A stretch of DNA of 7,338 nt from CAYWMP01 sp964459445 (lineage in GTDB: Bacteria > Desulfobacterota > DSM-4660 > Desulfatiglandales > HGW-15), in contig CAYWMP010000242.1 in the NCBI GenBank assembly GCA_964459445.1, positions 1 through 7,338 on the forward strand. Reading direction: 5' to 3'. The translations under genes were made by a program, and so were the position numbers. The notes below the pieces were generated by a model. That model was not told the DNA's origin and ran no database searches. It worked only from the letters and a program-made list of their open reading frames with translations. Below are positions 1 through 6,188 of this stretch, in pieces. The stretch's first letter is position 1, and each line of letters starts with the position of its first letter.

Positions 1-50
1 TTGAGTCAAACAAATCTGACGAGCGTTGACAAACTAAGGTGTTCCGCGTG

Positions 51-188
51 TTCAGAGTTCAGCGCCGCCTCTGGCCGCCTAAGCGGCCAGTTTGATCAAA
101 AAACTGACTCCAGCGTTGCTTAGTCAGATACGAGGAAGGAGCAGAGGTAAGGAACCAATTTCTCTTTCCTGAACGCTGAACCCCTGAA
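51..188. repeat. Imperfect inverted repeat enclosing a GC hairpin
   Basis: The left arm ttcagagttcagcg (51-64) pairs with the right arm cgctgaacccctgaa (174-188), whose reverse complement is ttcaggggttcagcg; they match apart from one inserted base and one mismatch. The right arm sits in a run of spaced CTGAA units (about 169-188). Between the arms lie the 71-90 hairpin and the 104-127 inverted pair. The structure resembles a small intergenic palindromic repeat or MITE-like unit. There is no transposase and no obvious target duplication, and only one copy falls in this window, so the mobile interpretation is a guess. Confidence 0.35.
71..100 (+). terminator. GC-rich hairpin, possible terminator of an upstream gene
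   Basis: ctggccgc (71-78) and gcggccag (83-90) form a perfect 8-bp stem with a four-base loop (ctaa). The bases after it, tttgatcaaa (91-100), are a perfect palindrome and give only three Ts directly after the stem, then an A-rich run. Stem strength fits an intrinsic terminator for a plus-strand gene ending before the window, but the short U-tract is weak. It may instead be the core of the larger inverted repeat around it. Confidence 0.3.
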
Positions 189-230
189 TACTTGCATTAG
201 CTGAGGCTTCGAAACAATGATAAACGTTGA

Positions 231-260
231 TTCAAAGTTGAAGGAAATTTCAAATATATT
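231..260 (+). promoter_or_regulatory. Weak sigma70-like promoter candidate ahead of rplI
   Basis: TATATT at 255-260 matches five of six bases of the -10 consensus. TTCAAA at 231-236, 18 bp upstream, matches four of six for the -35. The surroundings are AT-rich, and initiation here would leave a leader of about 75 nt before rplI. In other bacteria rplI often belongs to a longer rpsF-rpsR operon, so an independent promoter is only a possibility. Confidence 0.22.
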
Positions 261-342
261 TGTCTAGGATCTTCGTCTTTTTTGAGCTTGAGCGATATTG
301 GGTGTTCTTCAAGGGGCCAATAATGTTTCGGAGGATGAATCA

Positions 343-789
343 ATGAAAATCATTTTAAGGAAAGATACGGACGATTTGGGGCTTGAAGGCGATATCGTCG
401 ACGTTGCCAAGGGTTACGCACGCAATTACCTACTCCCCAAGGGGATCGCCCTGGAGGCTTCCACACAGAATCTCAAATTTATGGAGACTCAGAAAAAGAA
501 GATTGAGATTAGGAGGATCAAGGCCAAAGAAGACGCTGAGAAAGTCAAAGAGAAAATGGCGGATGTGGTGGTGACCATTTCGCAAAAGGCCGGGGAGGAA
601 GACAAACTCTACGGTTCGGTCACCAGTATGGATATTGCCGGTAACCTTGAAAAACAAGGTGTTGCTATTGATCGCAGGAAAATTGTCCTTGAAAAACCCA
701 TCAAAACATTGGGAGAGTTTGATGTTCCCATCAAGCTTCACCCCGAAGTGATGAGCTCCATTAAGGTCGTCGTTGTTCCGGAAAAGTAA
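343..789 (+). CDS. rplI: Large ribosomal subunit protein bL9
   Basis: bL9 binds 23S rRNA near the base of the L1 stalk and extends from the 50S subunit through a long central helix; it influences reading-frame maintenance. The 148-residue product has the family's usual length. The N-terminal rRNA-binding domain carries the signature G-Y-A-R-N-Y-L-L-P at residues 24-32. A charged connecting helix rich in Lys, Glu and Arg follows (about 40-75), then the C-terminal domain beginning around K-L-Y-G-S-V (88-93). I chose the ATG at 343 because GGAGG at 330-334 sits 8 nt before it and MKIILRKD is a typical bL9 start; a TTG 45 bases upstream in the same frame lacks both. It is the first gene of the probable rplI-dnaB-hflX run, with 43 nt to dnaB. 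Confidence 0.97.
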   Translation: MKIILRKDTDDLGLEGDIVDVAKGYARNYLLPKGIALEASTQNLKFMETQKKKIEIRRIKAKEDAEKVKEKMADVVVTISQKAGEEDKLYGSVTSMDIAGNLEKQGVAIDRRKIVLEKPIKTLGEFDVPIKLHPEVMSSIKVVVVPEK

Positions 790-832
790 ATTTATGTCAT
801 AAATCAATGGTCACTTGTCGTTTCTGCAGATA

Positions 833-2197
833 ATGGCTCAACCAAAACAAAAGATCATCACACCCTCTTTGAAGGTTCCTCCTCACAACCTCGATGCCGA
901 GCAGTCGGTGTTGGCCGGTGTCCTGATCAACAACGAGGCCATCAACCAGATTCTGGACGTCTTGACGGCCGAGGCCTTTTATCGCGAAGCCCACACCCAT
1001 CTTTTTGAGGGCATGATACACCTATACAACAACGATCAACCTATCGATCTCATCACGCTCTCCCAACACCTTAAAGAAAAGAACCTCCTTGAGAAGACAG
1101 GCGGTACCGATTATTTGGCATCCCTGGTCGAGGCCGTCTCCACGTCTGCGGGCATTCTTTTCCATGCCAATATCATCAAGGAACTCTATATACGCCGAAA
1201 ATTGATAAACCAGTGCTCGGTTATTTCCGAGTCCTGCTTTCAAAATTGGAATGAGACAGACGAACTCCTCGATATTGCAGAGCAGTCCATCTTTGATATT
1301 GCAGAGGAAAGCATCAGCGAAGGTTTTTTCTCTATGGAGAGCGTCATCAAAAGCAGTTTCAAACGATTGGAGAGCGTTGCAGAACAGGAGGGTTTTATCA
1401 CCGGCGTTCCCTCCGGATTTAGGGATTTCGATCGGTTAACAACCGGATTGCAACCTTCGGATCTGATCATCATTGCCGGCAGACCCAGCATGGGCAAAAC
1501 GGCCCTGGCTTTGAACATCGCTTTCAATGCGGTCGAAGAATTGAGTAAGCCTATAGCCATCTTTTCTCTTGAGATGTCCAAACTGCAATTGGGTTTGCGG
1601 TTGTTGGGTCTTCATGCCGGGATAAACGCCTCGCAGCTTAGAACAGGTTTTCTCAGGGATACGGAATGGATGAAACTCACGGATTCAGCCAATCATCTGG
1701 CTGAATTGCCCATATACATCGATGACTCCTCAGGAGTGAGCGTGCTTGAGATGAAGGCCAAATGTCGAAGGTTGAAAAAGAAACAGGATTTGGGCCTTGT
1801 GATCGTCGACTACCTTCAATTGATTCAGGGCCGTAGATCCGCAGAATCACGACAACAGGAGATTTCGGAAATCTCCAGAACCCTCAAGGCCCTGGCCAAG
1901 GACCTCAATGTGCCGGTAATGGCCCTTTCCCAGTTAAACAGAAAGGTCGAAGACAGACCCAACAAAAGACCCCAACTCGCCGACCTGCGCGAAAGCGGCG
2001 CTATCGAACAGGATGCGGATGTCATTGCCTTTATTTACAGGGATGAATTGTACAACCCTCAGACAGAGGAAAACGCAAATTTGGCTGAAATCATTTTGGC
2101 CAAACAAAGGAACGGACCAACCGGGTATTTTAAGTTAACTTTTCAGAAGGAATATACGCGTTTCAGAGATTTCGCGGACGATCAGTATTCTGATTAA
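833..2197 (+). CDS. dnaB: Replicative DNA helicase DnaB
   Basis: Hexameric 5'-3' helicase that unwinds DNA at the replication fork and recruits primase. The 454-residue product has normal length and no intein. The N-terminal domain opens with P-H-N-L-D-A-E-Q-S-V (residues 17-26), the primase-interacting helical domain spans roughly 17-120, and a linker leads to the RecA-like ATPase. Seen there are Walker A G-R-P-S-M-G-K-T (216-223, Lys222), the S-L-E-M-S segment with the likely catalytic Glu247, Walker B L-V-I-V-D-Y-L-Q-L (322-330), the D-L-R-E-S-G-A-I-E-Q-D-A-D motif (384-396) and K-Q-R-N-G-P-T-G (424-431), whose Lys/Arg pair matches the arginine-finger region. The start is uncertain: the ATG at 833 and an in-frame TTG at 815 both lack a clear Shine-Dalgarno. 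I prefer the ATG; the difference is six residues. rplI next to dnaB is a very common bacterial arrangement. Confidence 0.96.
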   Translation: MAQPKQKIITPSLKVPPHNLDAEQSVLAGVLINNEAINQILDVLTAEAFYREAHTHLFEGMIHLYNNDQPIDLITLSQHLKEKNLLEKTGGTDYLASLVEAVSTSAGILFHANIIKELYIRRKLINQCSVISESCFQNWNETDELLDIAEQSIFDIAEESISEGFFSMESVIKSSFKRLESVAEQEGFITGVPSGFRDFDRLTTGLQPSDLIIIAGRPSMGKTALALNIAFNAVEELSKPIAIFSLEMSKLQLGLRLLGLHAGINASQLRTGFLRDTEWMKLTDSANHLAELPIYIDDSSGVSVLEMKAKCRRLKKKQDLGLVIVDYLQLIQGRRSAESRQQEISEISRTLKALAKDLNVPVMALSQLNRKVEDRPNKRPQLADLRESGAIEQDADVIAFIYRDELYNPQTEENANLAEIILAKQRNGPTGYFKLTFQKEYTRFRDFADDQYSD

Positions 2198-2203
2198 AGT
2201 TTT

Positions 2204-2225
2204 GGCCCTAACAGGGAGTAGGGCC
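2204..2225 (+). promoter_or_regulatory. Hairpin in the dnaB-hflX intergenic spacer
   Basis: ggcccta (2204-2210) and tagggcc (2219-2225) form a perfect 7-bp stem with an 8-base loop, starting seven bases after the dnaB stop. No T-run follows, so it does not look like an intrinsic terminator. Its 3' arm ends two bases before the GAGG (2228-2231) that is the best ribosome binding site for hflX, so it could affect hflX initiation or mark an mRNA processing point. That role is inferred from position only. Confidence 0.35.
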
Positions 2226-2239
2226 CTGAGGACCGGCCA

Positions 2240-3934
2240 ATAAACAAAGTTTACGGCAAAACGGGCGGCCTTAAAGCCAACCAAACAAAACGTCTCCAAA
2301 ACCTCTACCGAAGAAGAGTATCCGGGCATGAGATCATCACCCGGGAACTGACCCGCCAGATATCCCAGATTTCCAATGAAATAAAAAGACAAGTCGGCTT
2401 GCTGCTCACCCGCAGGGGGGACGTGGCTTATGTCATCGTGGGTGATGCCAAACACATCCTGATTCCCGCACTGGGGAGGTTTCGCCTGGGACCGGGAAGG
2501 CTTAATGGTTTGAGGTGCGCCCACACGCACCTGAACGGGGAACCCCTATCAAGAGAAGACATCACGGACATGGTGCTTCTGGGACTCGACCTCATGCTGT
2601 GTGTCCAGGTGGACCCGGAAGGCATACCCGGACCCATTTCCTTTGCCCACATCCTTCCATCAAACAGTCATGGCGAGGGATGGGATGTCAATCGCTTTCC
2701 GGACATTGGCCGTGTGAATGTTGATTTCAAAGAATGGATACAAGCCCTTGAGGATGAGCTTTCCAAAAGAGAGGGCAGCCAGGCCCTCGGGGAAAAAGAA
2801 AGGGCCGTGCTAGTCGAGGTCGGCAAAGGGCCGGCGTGGAAGAGGGAAGAATCCCTGGATGAACTTCGAGAACTTGCGATTTCAAGCCGGTTGGATGTTG
2901 CGGACACTGTGGTTCAGCAGATACGAGAAACCAATCGTCGCTTTCTCATCGGGAAAGGAAAGCTGAGTGAGTTGGTGCTCAGATGCCTCCAGACCGGTTC
3001 CAATCTCCTGGTGTTTGACAATGAACTGAGTCCGGCTCAGGTCAAGAGCCTGACGGATGCCACCGAATTGAAGATCATTGATCGAACCCAACTCATTCTC
3101 GACATCTTCGCGAGGAGGGCTGTCACCAGGGAAGGCAAAATCCAGGTTGAACTGGCCCAATTAAAATATCTCCTCCCAAGACTTGCAACCAAGAACACGG
3201 CCATGTCCAGGCTGACAGGCGGTATCGGAGGAAGGGGGCCGGGTGAGACAAAGCTTGAGATCAATCGACGCCGCGTCAGGGAGCGCATTGCCAAGCTCAA
3301 TCGGGAACTCAAGGAAATTAAGCAGCAGAGGCAAGATCGAAGGCGGTTGAGAAACGCAAAGGGGTTACCCGTGATTTCGATCGTAGGCTATACAAATGCG
3401 GGCAAATCAACCCTACTCAACACCTTGACCCGCAGCCAAGTCCATGTGGAAAATCGTCTGTTTGCCACACTGGACCCGAGCAGCCGACGCCTGAGATTCC
3501 CTCGGGAGCGGGAAGTGATTATCACGGATACGGTGGGGTTTATACGAAAACTGCCCGGGGATCTCATGGATGCATTTGCAGCAACCCTGGAGGAATTACA
3601 GGATGCGGATCTCTTGCTTCATTTGGTAGATGCGAGCAGCCCGCGCATGGAGGAACAGATCAAGACGGTGGATCGGATTCTCGGAAGACTGGCATTAGGG
3701 CATATTCCGGCGCTGCTGGTCCTCAACAAAATCGATCGCCTTGATCCTCAAGAGGCGGTCGCTTTAGCAAAAAGCTTTAAGGGCGTTGCGATTTCAGCCC
3801 TTAAACCTCATACCCTGTCCGGTCTTTTAGAAGAAATGGAGCGAACTATATGGCCGCGCTCTTCCAGCCGGTTGATTTCGACTGAATACCCTGCCCGGAA
3901 ATCACAAGGCATTCACAGTTCGGGAGGCCGTTGA
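2240..3934 (+). CDS. hflX: Ribosome-associated GTPase HflX, apparent ATA start
   Basis: HflX binds the 50S E-site region and splits stalled or stressed ribosomes using GTP. Numbering 564 residues from 2240, I see an N-terminal extension (1 to about 185), the HflX domain with the glycine-rich G-G-I-G-G-R-G-P-G-E (327-336), a basic helical stretch (about 338-373), and the G domain: G1 G-Y-T-N-A-G-K-S-T (383-391), G2 within A-T-L-D-P (409-413), G3 D-T-V-G-F (430-434), G4 N-K-I-D (496-499) and G5 S-A-L (519-521). The frame is open from a stop at 2219-2221 and has no ATG, GTG or TTG until TTG 2399. The 53 codons before it read like the N-terminus I recall for deltaproteobacterial HflX (N-K-V-Y-G-K-T-G-G-L-K), and ATA 2240 follows GAGG by 8 nt. 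A conventional call would start at 2399 (511 aa). About 29 C-terminal residues lie antisense to apbE and extend past the normal domain end. Confidence 0.93.
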   Translation: MNKVYGKTGGLKANQTKRLQNLYRRRVSGHEIITRELTRQISQISNEIKRQVGLLLTRRGDVAYVIVGDAKHILIPALGRFRLGPGRLNGLRCAHTHLNGEPLSREDITDMVLLGLDLMLCVQVDPEGIPGPISFAHILPSNSHGEGWDVNRFPDIGRVNVDFKEWIQALEDELSKREGSQALGEKERAVLVEVGKGPAWKREESLDELRELAISSRLDVADTVVQQIRETNRRFLIGKGKLSELVLRCLQTGSNLLVFDNELSPAQVKSLTDATELKIIDRTQLILDIFARRAVTREGKIQVELAQLKYLLPRLATKNTAMSRLTGGIGGRGPGETKLEINRRRVRERIAKLNRELKEIKQQRQDRRRLRNAKGLPVISIVGYTNAGKSTLLNTLTRSQVHVENRLFATLDPSSRRLRFPREREVIITDTVGFIRKLPGDLMDAFAATLEELQDADLLLHLVDASSPRMEEQIKTVDRILGRLALGHIPALLVLNKIDRLDPQEAVALAKSFKGVAISALKPHTLSGLLEEMERTIWPRSSSRLISTEYPARKSQGIHSSGGR

Positions 3935-4907
3935 TGAATGCGGTCCCTTCCCTGGGATTCATCACGAACACGCTGGTGGAAAGGGCATCCGCCTCCATGG
4001 TCGTGGCAGCGCTCACAGACACGCTGCTGTTTAATTCCGGGGAAAGACCCGTTTTGGGATCGATGATGTGATGAAACATCTTTTCCCGGTCAAAGTAGAT
4101 CTCATAATTGCCTGATGTAGCAATGGCCCCATCTCTCATTTTAACCATGTCAGGATAGTTCTTCTTTTTTTGGGGATCCTGGATAGCCACGGTCCAGGGT
4201 TTTTCCTCATTCTTCACACCCACGGTCCGAATGTCGCCGCCGGCATTGATGAGATGGTTTTCGACGCCTTGTTTTACCAGCATTTCCGAGGCCTTATCCA
4301 CGATAAAGCCTTTGGCAATCCCATCGAGGGTGATTCCCATACCGGGTTTGGTAAATCGAATAACGCCATGATCTATTCGGATCTTGTCAGAACCGACCAG
4401 CGTTAAGGCATGGCTCAGATCCTTATCAGATGGTGGGAGTTTCCTGCCTTTGTCGACCGTTTCCTTGAATAGATCCACTACGGGTTTGACGGTGATATCG
4501 AAGTTTCCTCCGCTCATTTTGTGGTAGGTCAGGGCCTTAGCGGCAACCTCGGCGACCTCCGGGGGAATATCCTTAAGATACCCTTCTTTGTTCAACGAGG
4601 CCACAGCTGTTGACTCATCAAATCGGCTCAGCAATCCGGACAGTCTCTCTATTTCAATAAAGGCCAGACCCATGGCCTCTTCCGCTTTATCCTTGGAGGA
4701 ATGCAACAGGGTCATGGAAACAAAGGTCCCCATGGCCAGTCTTGTCCTGGAGACCTTGTAGAGTTTTTTGTTGAATTTGACCGCCTCCGCCGCCATGGGG
4801 AAAACCCCGGTGGATGCCACGCCCAACCCTAGAAGGCCTGATAATCTCAAAAATGACCGACGGCTCAATCTTATTGGGAGCCGGTAGTCTTGATCTGATC
4901 TTTCCAT
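3846..4907 (-). CDS. apbE: Tat-exported FAD:protein FMN transferase ApbE
   Basis: ApbE uses FAD and Mg2+ to attach FMN through a phosphoester bond to Ser/Thr of target proteins such as NqrB/C- or RnfG/D-type subunits and FMN-binding domain proteins, outside the cytoplasmic membrane. The 353-residue product has normal length. A twin-arginine signal is clear: S-R-R-S-F-L at residues 15-20, a hydrophobic stretch (22-35) and a likely cleavage after A-E-A (40-42); no lipobox cysteine is seen. Family blocks follow: M-G-T-F-V (59-63), G-G-N-F-D-I-T-V-K-P (133-142), G-I-T-L-D-G-I-A-K-G (191-200), the N-A-G-G-D block (221-225), H-H-I-I-D-P-K-T-G (279-287) and T-M-E-A-D-A-L-S-T (303-311), whose Asp is the likely metal ligand. 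GGAGG (complement of 4914-4918) lies 6 nt before the ATG. No target protein is visible in the window. The last 89 bp overlap hflX tail to tail. Confidence 0.95.
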   Translation of the reverse strand: MERSDQDYRLPIRLSRRSFLRLSGLLGLGVASTGVFPMAAEAVKFNKKLYKVSRTRLAMGTFVSMTLLHSSKDKAEEAMGLAFIEIERLSGLLSRFDESTAVASLNKEGYLKDIPPEVAEVAAKALTYHKMSGGNFDITVKPVVDLFKETVDKGRKLPPSDKDLSHALTLVGSDKIRIDHGVIRFTKPGMGITLDGIAKGFIVDKASEMLVKQGVENHLINAGGDIRTVGVKNEEKPWTVAIQDPQKKKNYPDMVKMRDGAIATSGNYEIYFDREKMFHHIIDPKTGLSPELNSSVSVSAATTMEADALSTSVFVMNPREGTAFINGLPNCECLVISGQGIQSKSTGWKSAAI

Positions 4908-4938
4908 CCTATGCCTCCAGATCTATCTTATGAACCTA

Positions 4939-5038
4939 NNNNNNNNNNNNNNNNNNNNNNNNNNNNNNNNNNNNNNNNNNNNNNNNNNNNNNNNNNNNNN
5001 NNNNNNNNNNNNNNNNNNNNNNNNNNNNNNNNNNNNNN
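4939..5038. other. Assembly gap (100 N)
   Basis: Exactly 100 unspecified bases, the usual placeholder for a scaffold gap of unknown size. It falls between the apbE upstream region and the sequence downstream of the membrane-protein gene. Any apbE promoter beyond the first 31 bases, any extra gene, and the real distance between the two minus-strand gene groups are hidden. Confidence 0.98.
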
Positions 5039-5135
5039 TTCTTTCAATTCAAAACAAATATTTAACATTAAGGCCTTTTAAGGGCAACACATTTTCGCAG
5101 GGACGCAACGGCGAATCCACCATCAAAAGGGAACG
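5039..5135. other. Non-coding sequence between the gap and the membrane gene
   Basis: This stretch follows the membrane-protein stop codon on the minus strand and runs to the edge of the gap. It is AT-rich towards the gap. I see no clear intrinsic terminator: only short imperfect symmetry around aaggccttttaaggg (5070-5084). A 24-codon minus-strand frame starting at ATG just downstream of the stop has no ribosome binding site and is not recognisable. Confidence 0.5.
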
Positions 5136-6188
5136 TCATGTTTTGTCAGGCCTGATTGCTTCTACGATCTGAATGTCCTTTTTCAGATTGCCAAAACGGA
5201 TTTGCAGAAAAAGGAAGGCGGCAAAACCGAAGATAACCGTAGGAATAAAAAAGGATGCATGCCAGAGGATAGCAGCGGAAAGGGCCTCTTCCTTGCCAAT
5301 GCCGTAAAAGAGAAAACCATAGAGCACAGCCAGATGGAAAGTCCCTATAAAGCCGGGCGCCGAAGGAATCGCGGCCCCGAATGAGGCCATGGCCATGATG
5401 ATGAACGCGGCAATGAAGGGAAGGGTGAGTCCAAGAGAGTATTCGATCAATTGGATCGTATAGAGGTTCGCGAACCACACGAAAAGTGAGAAAAACACCG
5501 CCTGGACCCATCTATAGGGGCTCTTGAGCAGAACCAGTCCGAGACTGAAATTCCAGATCATATCAATACATTTTTTTCGAAAACGTTGGGGGAGGAAAAA
5601 CAGAAACCGATCGAGAAGTTCGAGAAAGGGCTTGGCCTTGAACTTGAATCCTACCAGAAAAATGATGATCACGACATAAAATAGAAGCAAAAGGAGACCG
5701 GCCCCTCGAAGACTCCCTGCCATGGTTTTCCATTCATTGGGAAAGTTTGTCCCGACCAGTCCGATCAAAAGCACCAGGAGGAGGGTAAAGCCGTCAAAAA
5801 GCCTTTCAACGACAATGGTACCGAAGGTCGAACTGCCGCTGATCTTCTCGGTCTGTCCCAGATAATTGGCCCTGATGAATTCTCCGAGCCTGGCCGGTAA
5901 TACGCAATTGGCGGCAAACCCGATGAGTATTGAACACAGGCGATTGATATGCCCGGTGGGTTTGATGGGTTCGAGGAGGATTCCCCATCGCCAGGCCCTG
6001 ATGACGAACTGGAAGAGTGTAATGGTAGCGACCAAGAGCAAAAAGAAGGGATCTGCCGATTTCATGAGCATCCACACCTTTGGCAGATCCACCTTCCGAA
6101 GGGCCAAATAAAGAAATAGGGCGCTAATAAGCAGCCCTATCCACAGTTTCCAATCCAGGGATTTTGCTAATGTGCTATTTTGCTTCAC
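5136..6188 (-). CDS. Flippase-like (LPG synthase TM / UPF0104) integral membrane protein
   Basis: A 350-residue polytopic inner-membrane protein of the lysylphosphatidylglycerol-synthase transmembrane / flippase-like family. Members include the membrane half of MprF and many standalone proteins of unknown substrate. Family blocks seen: N-C-V-L-P-A-R-L-G-E-F-I-R-A (94-107), E-R-L-F-D-G (128-133) and P-S-A-P-G-F-I-G-T-F-H (275-285). Hydrophobic stretches near 14-31, 48-64, 82-97, 134-146, 163-180, 228-247, 256-274 and 303-329 suggest about eight membrane spans. There is no C-terminal acyltransferase-like (DUF2156) domain, so it is not full-length MprF. The start is GTG at 6188, because the frame closes two codons upstream and no other good start precedes the conserved N-terminus. 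It overlaps the ribF 3' end by 14 nt, which suggests translational coupling. The substrate is unknown; a lipid or lipid-linked molecule is the family-based guess. Confidence 0.87.
   Translation of the reverse strand: MKQNSTLAKSLDWKLWIGLLISALFLYLALRKVDLPKVWMLMKSADPFFLLLVATITLFQFVIRAWRWGILLEPIKPTGHINRLCSILIGFAANCVLPARLGEFIRANYLGQTEKISGSSTFGTIVVERLFDGFTLLLVLLIGLVGTNFPNEWKTMAGSLRGAGLLLLLFYVVIIIFLVGFKFKAKPFLELLDRFLFFLPQRFRKKCIDMIWNFSLGLVLLKSPYRWVQAVFFSLFVWFANLYTIQLIEYSLGLTLPFIAAFIIMAMASFGAAIPSAPGFIGTFHLAVLYGFLFYGIGKEEALSAAILWHASFFIPTVIFGFAAFLFLQIRFGNLKKDIQIVEAIRPDKT

Larger units (their letters stand above)
1..342. other. Non-coding region upstream of rplI
   Basis: No convincing gene is seen in this stretch of about 340 bases. 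It contains an imperfect inverted repeat (51-64 with 174-188), a perfect 8-bp GC hairpin (71-90), a 10-bp AT-rich palindrome (91-100), a smaller inverted pair (104-109 with 122-127), a weak promoter-like pair near 231-260 and the rplI ribosome binding site at 330-334. Frame 1 is open from 1 to 120, but the 40-residue product is not recognisable and crosses the hairpin. In many bacteria rpsF and rpsR lie just upstream of rplI; neither is visible here, so if present they end before the window. Confidence 0.7.

Noticed and set aside
1..123. Open frame at the window start, or an eight-residue tail of an upstream gene ending at TGA 27-29
   Set aside because: Neither is recognisable, both are too short to judge, and the longer one runs through the hairpin and palindrome; no support for coding.
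298..342. Upstream TTG start giving bL9 fifteen extra residues
   Set aside because: The extra residues do not match the bL9 N-terminus, while ATG 343 has GGAGG at ideal spacing and gives the family length of 148.
430..807. 125-codon minus-strand frame opposite rplI
   Set aside because: It lies antisense to a certain ribosomal protein gene, has no ribosome binding site and no recognisable domain; a shadow of rplI.
2399..3934. HflX called only from TTG 2399
   Set aside because: It would drop a stretch that reads as HflX N-terminal sequence, and the TTG has no good ribosome binding site; kept as the fallback if ATA initiation is disproved.
4930..5172. Plus-strand frame running across the gap
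   Set aside because: Its open length is an artefact of the N run; the remaining residues are unrecognisable and partly antisense to the membrane gene.
5136..6188. Full MprF (lysyl-phosphatidylglycerol synthase)
   Set aside because: Only the membrane flippase-like half is present; the soluble aminoacyl-transferring domain of MprF is absent, so that activity cannot be assigned.
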